Source: Harmonia axyridis (Eukaryota; Arthropoda; Insecta; Coleoptera; Coccinellidae). Taken from it: 64,000 nt of DNA. The notes below the pieces were generated by a model, which was not told the DNA's origin, did no database searches, and was given only the letters and a program-made list of their open reading frames with translations. The translations under genes were made by a program, and so were the position numbers. The DNA is taken from positions 28,002,001 to 28,066,000 of the forward strand of contig NC_059504.1 of assembly GCF_914767665.1 (NCBI RefSeq). Reading direction: 5' to 3'. Every line of letters begins with the position of its first letter. Position 1 is the first letter of the stretch. This document shows, in pieces, positions 1 to 8,985 of this stretch.

Positions 1-438
1 AAATTGGAATGAAAGTCCGGTCAACTCCAGAATGCCCGCTATATTGAGTGAGAAAAAAAATGGAATCGGAAGAAATAATAAAGGAAAAACGTGTTTTTTT
101 CATCTCAGGAATATTAGGTTGAAATAAATGTATTGGCTGGTTAAAAATTTTAAGTTCGTTTGAAGATGGAAAATTTTTAGATAAGTAATTTTAGATTTAA
201 TTAGGTATTAGAGTTAATAGTTTCATTTCCACTTTTTCATTTTTGATGAAATTCTTCTAATTTCCCGAATTGAGTTCTGGAACCCTGAGAAAAGTCATTA
301 GGATATTAAAAAGTCGAAATTTTATAACGGTTATGCGCACTAGTCACGACGTCTAACATTTCAGAAGGTAACATTTCTATAAGCATTACAATAAATTTCC
401 TTACGAAATCTTTTCTCCAAATTCGTACTTTGTGTGTG

Positions 439-446
439 TATAAATA
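439..446 (+). promoter_or_regulatory. TATAAATA box upstream of the 81-codon ORF
   Basis: A canonical TATAAATA sits 69 bp upstream of the 508 start codon and is unchanged in every unit. A TCATTC initiator match lies at 489-494, but its A would be 52 bp downstream, too far for standard TATA spacing. The sequence about 30 bp downstream is a poor initiator. This could be a first promoter per unit, or simply AT-rich sequence. Confidence 0.35.
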
Positions 447-507
447 TTTTTCATTAATTTCTCAAGTCAAAATTAAAAGTTAATAATCTCATTCTGTTAT
501 ATGTTAT

Positions 508-753
508 ATGTCGACCTTCAAAAGTTACCGCACAAGGCTTCAGCATATTCAGCAGGCTGGTAAATTCGTCGCTGTGTATATGAAACTTATCAAAATATCT
601 AAAAGTAAGTTGCACATCATAATTTCAAAATTTCCTCGAAATTTTGTAGCTAACATTAAAAATGATTCAAATCCATATCATTCTTCTGAGAAAAAAATTT
701 GTAATCACCACCCATTAGAATTGATAAATAGGTACTTAATGGACTTTCTCTGA
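508..753 (+). CDS. 81-codon ORF, unit 1; unrecognised, coding status doubtful
   Basis: I do not recognise this 81-residue product. It is basic and lysine-rich, with no signal peptide, membrane segment or known motif. An ATG seven bases upstream (501) opens an overlapping 20-codon frame that ends in TAA, so scanning ribosomes would meet another start first. The AAAA|GTAAGT at 601-610 is a strong 5' splice-site match, so the region may be a spliced exon rather than a full CDS. A 9-bp hairpin (626-646) also lies inside. Unit 1 has Ile14, Gln16 and Cys65; the commonest residues across the array are Ile14, Gln/Arg16 and Phe65. Differences between copies are mostly amino-acid replacements, which does not argue for selection on the protein. 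The ORF is open in 30 of 33 units, which near-identity of the units alone could explain. Confidence 0.35.
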   Translation: MSTFKSYRTRLQHIQQAGKFVAVYMKLIKISKSKLHIIISKFPRNFVANIKNDSNPYHSSEKKICNHHPLELINRYLMDFL

Positions 754-771
754 AGACCCTTTGTGAAAAGG

Positions 772-808
772 TATATAAACAAATTTCAATTCAGCAATAA
801 CTTCAGTT
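772..808 (+). promoter_or_regulatory. TATA plus initiator core promoter for the 180-codon gene
   Basis: TATATAAA at 772-779 is followed by TCAGTT at 803-808, an exact match to the arthropod initiator TCAKTY. With the initiator A (805) as +1, the TATA box begins at -33, the textbook spacing. Both elements are unchanged in every unit where they can be seen and lie 238 bp (TATA) and 205 bp (+1) upstream of the 180-codon start. The predicted transcript has a leader of about 205 nt with two short ORFs. This is the best promoter in the unit. Transcription itself is inferred. Confidence 0.65.
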
Positions 809-817
809 AGTTTAGTT

Positions 818-856
818 ATGTTAAGGCTTACAGAGGAAGAAGAAGAATTCCTGTGA
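818..856 (+). CDS. 12-codon upstream ORF (MLRLTEEEEEFL), unit 1
   Basis: This is the first ATG after the predicted start site, only 13 nt downstream of +1. It encodes a 12-residue acidic peptide. Across complete copies the changes I see are a synonymous TTA/TTG at codon 2 (TTG in units 2, 3, 4, 6, 7, 9, 12, 16, 17, 19), a TGA-to-TAA stop swap (units 15, 23-26, 28-32) and Glu9Gln in units 20-22. No copy loses the start or the stop. An ATG this close to the cap could be skipped; if used, it would be expected to reduce or regulate translation of the main ORF. It is in the same frame as the 180-codon ORF. Confidence 0.4.
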   Translation: MLRLTEEEEEFL

Positions 857-865
857 TTCTACTCG

Positions 866-988
866 ATGCTTTCTCGCACTATGGTCCCACCTGTAGAGAG
901 TGCTTACACACGTTCAAGTTACTTCAATCAAGTAGGCTGTGCATTGATTATTTGCCACGAAAATAGTTTCATATTTTTTTTAAATTGA
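866..988 (+). CDS. 40-codon ORF between upstream ORF and main ORF, unit 1
   Basis: It starts 9 nt after the upstream ORF stop, in the same frame, and ends at TGA 986-988, 21 nt before the main ATG. The peptide begins MLSRTMVPPVES and has a hydrophobic C-terminal third. With the neighbours it makes 818-1552 one frame broken only by two stops. Copy changes include Ser4Pro (unit 25), Met6Leu (unit 19), Tyr to Asn in units 16/17 and His to Asn in units 21/22. Unit 5 has an extra T that alters its C-terminus. No recognised function; it may be a second upstream ORF or a remnant of a longer N-terminus. Confidence 0.25.
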   Translation: MLSRTMVPPVESAYTRSSYFNQVGCALIICHENSFIFFLN

Positions 989-1009
989 AAAAAGTGGGAA
1001 TATAACAAA

Positions 1010-1552
1010 ATGGATAACAAGGTGATATTGAAAAAAAGATTGGCAAAACTGAAGAATTATTCGAACAATATGAGAAGAACATTACATCTCAAAAACCTTA
1101 TTAGCAATATAAGAAAACTTTCAGTTGAAGAATTGAATGAAATTGTTAATATCAAGAAGAACGATAATAAGGAAAATAATCAACTAGACAATAATTTGGG
1201 TATTTTGTGTGTGAATTGCCCTGAGGATGAAGATGAAAGAAGAAAAGGCGAAGAACTGGCTAAAGAACATTTGGATTTATGTTTGCAAAGGGCATACCTT
1301 TTCAAAAAAAAGCTTGAATTTCCGGTATTCCAGATGAAAAATGGATTTCCGGTAATCAAATTTAACCAATATGATGTGTCTTTGAGACAAGGAAATGTTA
1401 TTCTACCCAGAAAACATTATTTCTACCACACCTTACCAAATCGTGCAAAAAAATGCTTTAATGATGAAACGATAGAATCAATGGCAGATTGGTTAATAAC
1501 AAATAGTGCTTCCATAAATTATGACCAATTATATGAACAATTGTTAAATTAA
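1010..1552 (+). CDS. 180-residue unrecognised protein, unit 1
   Basis: This is the main ORF of the repeat; I do not recognise the family. Residues 1-36 are strongly basic and probably helical, 37-50 look helical, 50-62 are Asn/Lys-rich and probably disordered, and 71-78 form an acidic patch. Cys67, Cys70, His87 and Cys91 make C-x2-C-x16-H-x3-C, a possible zinc site (inference only). Residues 102-145 are rich in aromatic and beta-prone residues, and 152-180 look helical. There is no signal peptide or membrane segment, so it is probably intracellular. The start is the first ATG after an in-frame TGA at 986, in the context AACAAAATGG, which is favourable in arthropods. Unit 1 has Lys101 and is the only copy with Phe150. 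The commonest sequence, used as reference below, has Asp89, Met101 and Tyr150. TATA/initiator lie upstream and AATAAA 81 bp past the stop. A real gene is likely because 28 of 32 copies are intact within a full set of gene signals. Confidence 0.65.
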   Translation: MDNKVILKKRLAKLKNYSNNMRRTLHLKNLISNIRKLSVEELNEIVNIKKNDNKENNQLDNNLGILCVNCPEDEDERRKGEELAKEHLDLCLQRAYLFKKKLEFPVFQMKNGFPVIKFNQYDVSLRQGNVILPRKHYFYHTLPNRAKKCFNDETIESMADWLITNSASINYDQLYEQLLN

Positions 1553-1632
1553 TTTAAATTTGTCTTTTTAATATTTCTGTATATATTTGTATAATTTTTT
1601 CTACTGTATATAGTTTTTCATTTGAAATTTTC

Positions 1633-1638
1633 AATAAA
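1633..1638 (+). other. AATAAA polyadenylation signal of the 180-codon gene
   Basis: A canonical AATAAA 81 bp after the stop codon, followed within 30 bp by a T-rich, TGT-containing stretch as expected of a downstream element. It is present in nearly all units. In unit 12 it is AATGAA (near 22072), so that copy may end poorly. With the initiator at 805 it predicts an mRNA of about 850 nt. Confidence 0.6.
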
Positions 1639-1715
1639 TTCTTCTTTCTGAAATTGTCTATTGAATCTTATTCTTCAATTTAGGATTTGATCCTTTTATC
1701 CTTGATATCCATATC

Positions 1716-1739
1716 TCGGTGAAATAGAAATTTCACCGA
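1716..1739. repeat. 10-bp perfect hairpin with 4-nt loop
   Basis: Arms TCGGTGAAAT and ATTTCACCGA flank AGAA. It recurs in almost every unit. The loop is CGAA in units 24, 25 and 27. Unit 19 has two changes in the right arm that disrupt it. Unit 9 has a C-to-A change just outside the left arm that lengthens the stem. Its right arm overlaps the left arm of the larger inverted repeat by two bases, so the two could form alternately. Confidence 0.8.
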
Positions 1740-1813
1740 TATTTTCATTCTGTCCATTACATATGTTTATCTTTTCTAAGATAAACATTTCTAATGGACA
1801 GATTGAGAATATC
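1738..1813. repeat. 76-bp inverted repeat (36-bp arms, 4-nt loop)
   Basis: Left arm 1738-1773, loop TTCT 1774-1777, right arm 1778-1813. Comparing the left arm with the reverse complement of the right gives 32 of 36 matches, with the inner 11 bp (ATGTTTATCTT) and the TCTGTCCATTA block perfect. It begins 186 bp after each 180-codon stop, beyond the AATAAA signal, and recurs in all complete units. Unit 16's deletion ends just inside its left arm. Units 18, 21, 22 and 27 have small changes near the loop. It could be a cruciform-forming DNA element, a hairpin-RNA source or the remnant of a mobile element end. Confidence 0.85.
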
Positions 1814-2365
1814 AGTCCTGCCTAGACATAATTACTTCTAATGCTTAGAAATCCAAAAAAATTGGAATGAAAGTCCGGTCAACTCCAGAATGCCCGCTAT
1901 ATTGAGTGAGAAAAAAAATGGAATCGGAAGAAATAATAAAGGAAAAACGTGTTTTTTTCATCTCAGGAATATTAGGTTGAAATAAATGTATTGGCTGGTT
2001 AAAAATTTTAAGTTCGTTTGGAGATGGAAAATTTTTAGATAAGTAATTTTAGATTTAATTAGTTATTAGAGTTAATAGTTTCATTTCCACTTTTTCATTT
2101 TTGATGAAATTCTTCTAATTTCCCGAATTGAGTTCTGGAACCCTGAGAAAAGTCATTAGGATATTAAAAAGTCGAAATTTTATAACGGTTATGCGCACTA
2201 GTCACGACGTCTAACATTTCAGAAGGTAACATTTCTATAAGCATTACAATAAATTTCCTTACGAAATCTTTTCTCCAAATTCGTACTTTGTGTGTGTATA
2301 AATATTTTTTATTAATTTCTCAAGTCAAAATAAAAAGTTAATAATCTCATTCTGTTATATGTTAT

Positions 2366-2611
2366 ATGTCGACCTTCAAAAGTTACCGCACAAGGCTTCA
2401 GCATAATCAGCAGGCTGGTAAATTCGTCGCTGTGTATATGAAACTTATCAAAATATCTAAAAGTAAGTTGCACATCATAATTTCAAAATTTCCTCGAAAT
2501 TTTGTAGCTAACATTAAAAATGATTCAAATCCATATCATTCTTCTGAGAAAAAAATTTTTAATCACCACCCATTAGAATTGATAAATAGGTACTTAATGG
2601 ACTTTCTCTGA
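2366..2611 (+). CDS. 81-codon ORF, unit 2
   Basis: Carries Asn14, Gln16 and Phe65. Asn14 marks units 2-7 and 9 only. Confidence 0.3.
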   Translation: MSTFKSYRTRLQHNQQAGKFVAVYMKLIKISKSKLHIIISKFPRNFVANIKNDSNPYHSSEKKIFNHHPLELINRYLMDFL

Positions 2612-2867
2612 AGACCCTTTGTGAAAAGGTATATAAACAAATTTCAATTCAGCAATAACTTCAGTTAGTTTAGTTATGTTGAGGCTTACAGAGGAAGAAG
2701 AAGAATTCCTGTGATTCTACTCGATGCTTTCTCGCACTATGGTCCCACCTGTAGAGAGTGCTTACACACGTTCAAGTTACTTCAATCAAGTAGGCTGTGC
2801 ATTGATTATTTGCCACGAAAATAGTTTCATATTTTTTTTAAATTGAAAAAAGTGGGAATATAACAAA

Positions 2868-3410
2868 ATGGATAACAAGGTGATATTGAAAAAAAGATTG
2901 GCAAAACTGAAGAATTATTCGAACAATATGAGAAGAACATTACATCTCAAAAACCTTATTAGCAATATAAGAAAACTTTCAGTTGAAGAATTGAATGAAA
3001 TTGTTAATATCAAGAAGAACGATAATAAGGAAAATAATCAACTAGACAATAATTTGGGTATTTTGTGTGTGAATTGCCCTGAGGATGAAGATGAAAGAAG
3101 AAAAGGCGAAGAACTGGCTAAAGAACATTTGGATTTATGTTTGCAAAGGGCATACCTTTTCAAAAAAAAGCTTGAATTTCCGGTATTCCAGATGAAAAAT
3201 GGATTTCCGGTAATCAAATTTAACCAATATGATGTGTCTTTGAGACAAGGAAATGTTATTCTACCCAGAAAACATTATTTCTACCACACCTTACCAAATC
3301 GTGCAAAAAAATGCTATAATGATGAAACGATAGAATCAATGGCAGATTGGTTAATAACAAATAGTGCTTCCATAAATTATGACCAATTATATGAACAATT
3401 GTTAAATTAA
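2868..3410 (+). CDS. 180-residue unrecognised protein, unit 2
   Basis: Reference sequence except Lys101. The AAG codon creates an AAGCTT site, seen only in units 1-4, 6 and 9. Confidence 0.65.
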   Translation: MDNKVILKKRLAKLKNYSNNMRRTLHLKNLISNIRKLSVEELNEIVNIKKNDNKENNQLDNNLGILCVNCPEDEDERRKGEELAKEHLDLCLQRAYLFKKKLEFPVFQMKNGFPVIKFNQYDVSLRQGNVILPRKHYFYHTLPNRAKKCYNDETIESMADWLITNSASINYDQLYEQLLN

Positions 3411-4223
3411 TTTAAATTTGTCTTTTTAATATTTCTGTATATATTTGTATAATTTTTTCTACTGTATATAGTTTTTCATTTGAAATTTTCAATAAATTCT
3501 TCTTTCTGAAATTGTCTATTGAATCTTATTCTTCAATTTAGGATTTGATCCTTTTATCCTTGATATCCATATCTCGGTGAAATAGAAATTTCACCGATAT
3601 TTTCATTCTGTCCATTACATATGTTTATCTTTTCTAAGATAAACATTTCTAATGGACAGATTGAGAATATCAGTCCTGCCTAGACATAATTACTTCTAAT
3701 GCTTAGAAATCCAAAAAAATTGGAATGAAAGTCCGGTCAACTCCAGAATGCCCGCTATATTGAGTGAGAAAAAAAATGGAATCGGAAGAAATAATAAAGG
3801 AAAAACGTGTTTTTTTCATCTCAGGAATATTAGGTTGAAATAAATGTATTGGCTGGTTAAAAATTTTAAGTTCGTTTGAAGATGGAAAATTTTTAGATAA
3901 GTAATTTTAGATTTAATTAGTTATTAGAGTTAATAGTTTCATTTCCACTTTTTCATTTTTGATGAAATTCTTCTAATTTCCCGAATTGAGTTCTGGAACC
4001 CTGAGAAAAGTCATTAGGATATTAAAAAGTCGAAATTTTATAACGGTTATGCGCACTAGTCACGACGTCTAACATTTCAGAAGGTAACATTTCTATAAGC
4101 ATTACAATAAATTTCCTTACGAAATCTTTTCTCCAAATTCGTACTTTGTGTGTGTATAAATATTTTTTATTAATTTCTCAAGTCAAAATAAAAAGTTAAT
4201 AATCTCATTCTGTTATATGTTAT

Positions 4224-4469
4224 ATGTCGACCTTCAAAAGTTACCGCACAAGGCTTCAGCATAATCAGCAGGCTGGTAAATTCGTCGCTGTGTATATGAA
4301 ACTTATCAAAATATCTAAAAGTAAGTTGCACATCATAATTTCAAAATTTCCTCGAAATTTTGTAGCTAACATTAAAAATGATTCAAATCCATATCATTCT
4401 TCTGAGAAAAAAATTTTTAATCACCACCCATTAGAATTGATAAATAGGTACTTAATGGACTTTCTCTGA
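4224..4469 (+). CDS. 81-codon ORF, unit 3
   Basis: Identical in protein to unit 2 (Asn14, Gln16, Phe65). Confidence 0.3.
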   Translation: MSTFKSYRTRLQHNQQAGKFVAVYMKLIKISKSKLHIIISKFPRNFVANIKNDSNPYHSSEKKIFNHHPLELINRYLMDFL

Positions 4470-4725
4470 AGACCCTTTGTGAAAAGGTATATAAACAAAT
4501 TTCAATTCAGCAATAACTTCAGTTAGTTTAGTTATGTTGAGGCTTACAGAGGAAGAAGAAGAATTCCTGTGATTCTACTCGATGCTTTCTCGCACTATGG
4601 TCCCACCTGTAGAGAGTGCTTACACACGTTCAAGTTACTTCAATCAAGTAGGCTGTGCATTGATTATTTGCCACGAAAATAGTTTCATATTTTTTTTAAA
4701 TTGAAAAAAGTGGGAATATAACAAA

Positions 4726-5268
4726 ATGGATAACAAGGTGATATTGAAAAAAAGATTGGCAAAACTGAAGAATTATTCGAACAATATGAGAAGAACATTA
4801 CATCTCAAAAACCTTATTAGCAATATAAGAAAACTTTCAGTTGAAGAATTGAATGAAATTGTTAATATCAAGAAGAACGATAATAAGGAAAATAATCAAC
4901 TAGACAATAATTTGGGTATTTTGTGTGTGAATTGCCCTGAGGATGAAGATGAAAGAAGAAAAGGCGAAGAACTGGCTAAAGAACATTTGGATTTATGTTT
5001 GCAAAGGGCATACCTTTTCAAAAAAAAGCTTGAATTTCCGGTATTCCAGATGAAAAATGGATTTCCGGTAATCAAATTTAACCAATATGATGTGTCTTTG
5101 AGACAAGGAAATGTTATTCTACCCAGAAAACATTATTTCTACCACACCTTACCAAATCGTGCAAAAAAATGCTATAATGATGAAACGATAGAATCAATGG
5201 CAGATTGGTTAATAACAAATAGTGCTTCCATAAATTATGACCAATTATATGAACAATTGTTAAATTAA
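4726..5268 (+). CDS. 180-residue unrecognised protein, unit 3
   Basis: Identical in protein to unit 2 (Lys101). Confidence 0.65.
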   Translation: MDNKVILKKRLAKLKNYSNNMRRTLHLKNLISNIRKLSVEELNEIVNIKKNDNKENNQLDNNLGILCVNCPEDEDERRKGEELAKEHLDLCLQRAYLFKKKLEFPVFQMKNGFPVIKFNQYDVSLRQGNVILPRKHYFYHTLPNRAKKCYNDETIESMADWLITNSASINYDQLYEQLLN

Positions 5269-6081
5269 TTTAAATTTGTCTTTATAATATTTCTGTATAT
5301 ATTTGTATAATTTTTTCTACTGTATATAGTTTTTCATTTGAAATTTTCAATAAATTCTTCTTTCTGAAATTGTCTATTGAATCTTATTCTTCAATTTAGG
5401 ATTTGATCCTTTTATCCTTGATATCCATATCTCGGTGAAATAGAAATTTCACCGATATTTTCATTCTGTCCATTACATATGTTTATCTTTTCTAAGATAA
5501 ACATTTCTAATGGACAGATTGAGAATATCAGTCCTGCCTAGACATAATTACTTCTAATGCTTAGAAATCCAAAAAAATTGGAATGAAAGTCCGGTCAACT
5601 CCAGAATGCCCGCTATATTGAGTGAGAAAAAAAATGGAATCGGAAGAAATAATAAAGGAAAAACGTGTTTTTTTCATCTCAGGAATATTAGGTTGAAATA
5701 AATGTATTGGCTGGTTAAAAATTTTAAGTTCGTTTGAAGATGGAAAATTTTTAGATAAGTAATTTTAGATTTAATTAGTTATTAGAGTTAATAGTTTCAT
5801 TTCCACTTTTTCATTTTTGATGAAATTCTTCTAATTTCCCGAATTGAGTTCTGGAACCCTGAGAAAAGTCATTAGGATATTAAAAAGTCGAAATTTTATA
5901 ACGGTTATGCGCACTAGTCACGACGTCTAACATTTCAGAAGGTAACATTTCTATAAGCATTACAATAAATTTCCTTACGAAATCTTTTCTCCAAATTCGT
6001 ACTTTGTGTGTGTATAAATATTTTTTATTAATTTCTCAAGTCAAAATAAAAAGTTAATAATCTCATTCTGTTATATGTTAT

Positions 6082-6327
6082 ATGTCGACCTTCAAAAGTT
6101 ACCGCACAAGGCTTCAGCATAATCAGCAGGCTGGTAAATTCGTCGCTGTGTATATGAAACTTATCAAAATATCTAAAAGTAAGTTGCACATCATAATTTC
6201 AAAATTTCCTCGAAATTTTGTAGCTAACATTAAAAATGATTCAAATCCATATCATTCTTCTGAGAAAAAAATTTTTAATCACCACCCATTAGAATTGATA
6301 AATAGGTACTTAATGGACTTTCTCTGA
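6082..6327 (+). CDS. 81-codon ORF, unit 4
   Basis: Identical in protein to unit 2. Confidence 0.3.
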   Translation: MSTFKSYRTRLQHNQQAGKFVAVYMKLIKISKSKLHIIISKFPRNFVANIKNDSNPYHSSEKKIFNHHPLELINRYLMDFL

Positions 6328-6583
6328 AGACCCTTTGTGAAAAGGTATATAAACAAATTTCAATTCAGCAATAACTTCAGTTAGTTTAGTTATGTTGAGG
6401 CTTACAGAGGAAGAAGAAGAATTCCTGTGATTCTACTCGATGCTTTCTCGCACTATGGTCCCACCTGTAGAGAGTGCTTACACACGTTCAAGTTACTTCA
6501 ATCAAGTAGGCTGTGCATTGATTATTTGCCACGAAAATAGTTTCATATTTTTTTTAAATTGAAAAAAGTGGGAATATAACAAA

Positions 6584-7126
6584 ATGGATAACAAGGTGAT
6601 ATTGAAAAAAAGATTGGCAAAACTGAAGAATTATTCGAACAATATGAGAAGAACATTACATCTCAAAAACCTTATTAGCAATATAAGAAAACTTTCAGTT
6701 GAAGAATTGAATGAAATTGTTAATATCAAGAAGAACGATAATAAGGAAAATAATCAACTAGACAATAATTTGGGTATTTTGTGTGTGAATTGCCCTGAGG
6801 ATGAAGATGAAAGAAGAAAAGGCGAAGAACTGGCTAAAGAACATTTGGATTTATGTTTGCAAAGGGCATACCTTTTCAAAAAAAAGCTTGAATTTCCGGT
6901 ATTCCAGATGAAAAATGGATTTCCGGTAATCAAATTTAACCAATATGATGTGTCTTTGAGACAAGGAAATGTTATTCTACCCAGAAAACATTATTTCTAC
7001 CACACCTTACCAAATCGTGCAAAAAAATGCTATAATGATGAAACGATAGAATCAATGGCAGATTGGTTAATAACAAATAGTGCTTCCATAAATTATGACC
7101 AATTATATGAACAATTGTTAAATTAA
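6584..7126 (+). CDS. 180-residue unrecognised protein, unit 4
   Basis: Identical in protein to unit 2 (Lys101). Confidence 0.65.
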   Translation: MDNKVILKKRLAKLKNYSNNMRRTLHLKNLISNIRKLSVEELNEIVNIKKNDNKENNQLDNNLGILCVNCPEDEDERRKGEELAKEHLDLCLQRAYLFKKKLEFPVFQMKNGFPVIKFNQYDVSLRQGNVILPRKHYFYHTLPNRAKKCYNDETIESMADWLITNSASINYDQLYEQLLN

Positions 7127-7939
7127 TTTAAATTTGTCTTTTTAATATTTCTGTATATATTTGTATAATTTTTTCTACTGTATATAGTTTTTCATTTGAA
7201 ATTTTCAATAAATTCTTCTTTCTGAAATTGTCTATTGAATCTTATTCTTCAATTTAGGATTTGATCCTTTTATCCTTGATATCCATATCTCGGTGAAATA
7301 GAAATTTCACCGATATTTTCATTCTGTCCATTACATATGTTTATCTTTTCTAAGATAAACATTTCTAATGGACAGATTGAGAATATCAGTCCTGCCTAGA
7401 CATAATTACTTCTAATGCTTAGAAATCCAAAAAAATTGGAATGAAAGTCCGGTCAACTCCAGAATGCCCGCTATATTGAGTGAGAAAAAAAATGGAATCG
7501 GAAGAAATAATAAAGGAAAAACGTGTTTTTTTCATCTCAGGAATATTAGGTTGAAATAAATGTATTGGCTGGTTAAAAATTTTAAGTTCGTTTGAAGATG
7601 GAAAATTTTTAGATAAGTAATTTTAGATTTAATTAGTTATTAGAGTTAATAGTTTCATTTCCACTTTTTCATTTTTGATGAAATTCTTCTAATTTCCCGA
7701 ATTGAGTTCTGGAACCCTGAGAAAAGTCATTAGGATATTAAAAAGTCGAAATTTTATAACGGTTATGCGCACTAGTCACGACGTCTAACATTTCAGAAGG
7801 TAACATTTCTATAAGCATTACAATAAATTTCCTTACGAAATCTTTTCTCCAAATTCGTACTTTGTGTGTGTATAAATATTTTTTATTAATTTCTCAAGTC
7901 AAAATAAAAAGTTAATAATCTCATTCTGTTATATGTTAT

Positions 7940-8185
7940 ATGTCGACCTTCAAAAGTTACCGCACAAGGCTTCAGCATAATCAGCAGGCTGGTAAATTCG
8001 TCGCTGTGTATATGAAACTTATCAAAATATCTAAAAGTAAGTTGCACATCATAATTTCAAAATTTCCTCGAAATTTTGTAGCTAACATTAAAAATGATTC
8101 AAATCCATATCATTCTTCTGAGAAAAAAATTTTTAATCACCACCCATTAGAATTGATAAATAGGTACTTAATGGACTTTCTCTGA
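7940..8185 (+). CDS. 81-codon ORF, unit 5
   Basis: Identical in protein to unit 2 (Asn14). Confidence 0.3.
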   Translation: MSTFKSYRTRLQHNQQAGKFVAVYMKLIKISKSKLHIIISKFPRNFVANIKNDSNPYHSSEKKIFNHHPLELINRYLMDFL

Positions 8186-8442
8186 AGACCCTTTGTGAAA
8201 AGGTATATAAACAAATTTCAATTCAGCAATAACTTCAGTTAGTTTAGTTATGTTAAGGCTTACAGAGGAAGAAGAAGAATTCCTGTGATTCTACTCGATG
8301 CTTTCTCGCACTATGGTCCCACCTGTAGAGAGTGCTTACACACGTTCAAGTTACTTCAATCAAGTAGGCTGTGCATTGATTATTTGCCACGAAAATAGTT
8401 TCATATTTTTTTTTAAATTGAAAAAAGTGGGAATATAACAAA

Positions 8443-8985
8443 ATGGATAACAAGGTGATATTGAAAAAAAGATTGGCAAAACTGAAGAATTATTCGAACA
8501 ATATGAGAAGAACATTACATCTCAAAAACCTTATTAGCAATATAAGAAAACTTTCCGTTGAAGAATTGAATGAAATTGTTAATATCAAGAAGAACGATAA
8601 TAAGGAAAATAATCAACTAGACAATAATTTGGGTATTTTGTGTGTGAATTGCCCTGAGGATGAAGATGAAAGAAGAAAAGGCGAAGAACTGGCTAAAGAA
8701 CATTTGGATTTATGTTTGCAAAGGGCATACCTTTTCAAAAAAATGCTTGAATTTCCGGTATTCCAGATGAAAAATGGATTTCCGGTAATCAAATTTAACC
8801 AATATGATGTGTCTTTGAGACAAGGAAATGTTATTCTACCCAGAAAACATTATTTCTACCACACCTTACCAAATCGTGCAAAAAAATGCTATAATGATGA
8901 AACGATAGAATCAATGGCAGATTGGTTAATAACAAATAGTGCTTCCATAAATTATGACCAATTATATGAACAATTGTTAAATTAA
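8443..8985 (+). CDS. 180-residue unrecognised protein, unit 5
   Basis: Matches the reference protein (Met101). It has the synonymous TCC codon at Ser38 otherwise typical of units 23 onward, so this left-hand unit carries a right-hand variant. One extra T in the leader shifts its start by 1 bp relative to neighbours. Confidence 0.65.
   Translation: MDNKVILKKRLAKLKNYSNNMRRTLHLKNLISNIRKLSVEELNEIVNIKKNDNKENNQLDNNLGILCVNCPEDEDERRKGEELAKEHLDLCLQRAYLFKKMLEFPVFQMKNGFPVIKFNQYDVSLRQGNVILPRKHYFYHTLPNRAKKCYNDETIESMADWLITNSASINYDQLYEQLLN

Larger units (their letters stand above)
1553..2365. other. Inter-ORF region, unit 1 to unit 2 (813 bp), representative of every unit
   Basis: No ORF worth calling. 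It holds the 3' UTR and AATAAA signal (1633-1638), two hairpins (1716-1813), the chosen unit join (1858/1859), a variable T6/T7 tract near 2000, a less AT-rich patch with palindromes ACTAGT and GACGTC (about 2198-2210), the retrotransposon target TATAAGC (2236-2242 here), and the TATAAATA box of the next unit. Some of this is presumably regulatory, but nothing else is recognisable. Confidence 0.6.

Noticed and set aside
604..1009. Intron joining the 81-codon and 180-codon ORFs into one protein
   Set aside because: The acceptor candidates ending at 966 and 994 do not keep the reading frame with a donor after 604, so fusion is not supported, although a non-coding first exon remains possible.
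1010..1552. Stellate-type casein kinase beta homologue
   Set aside because: Similar only in array architecture and protein length; the cysteine spacing and sequence do not fit that family.
1738..1825. Helitron-like 3' end (hairpin followed by CTAG at 1822-1825)
   Set aside because: The hairpin is much longer than usual, CTAG is followed by A rather than T, no TC start follows, and no Rep/helicase is present.
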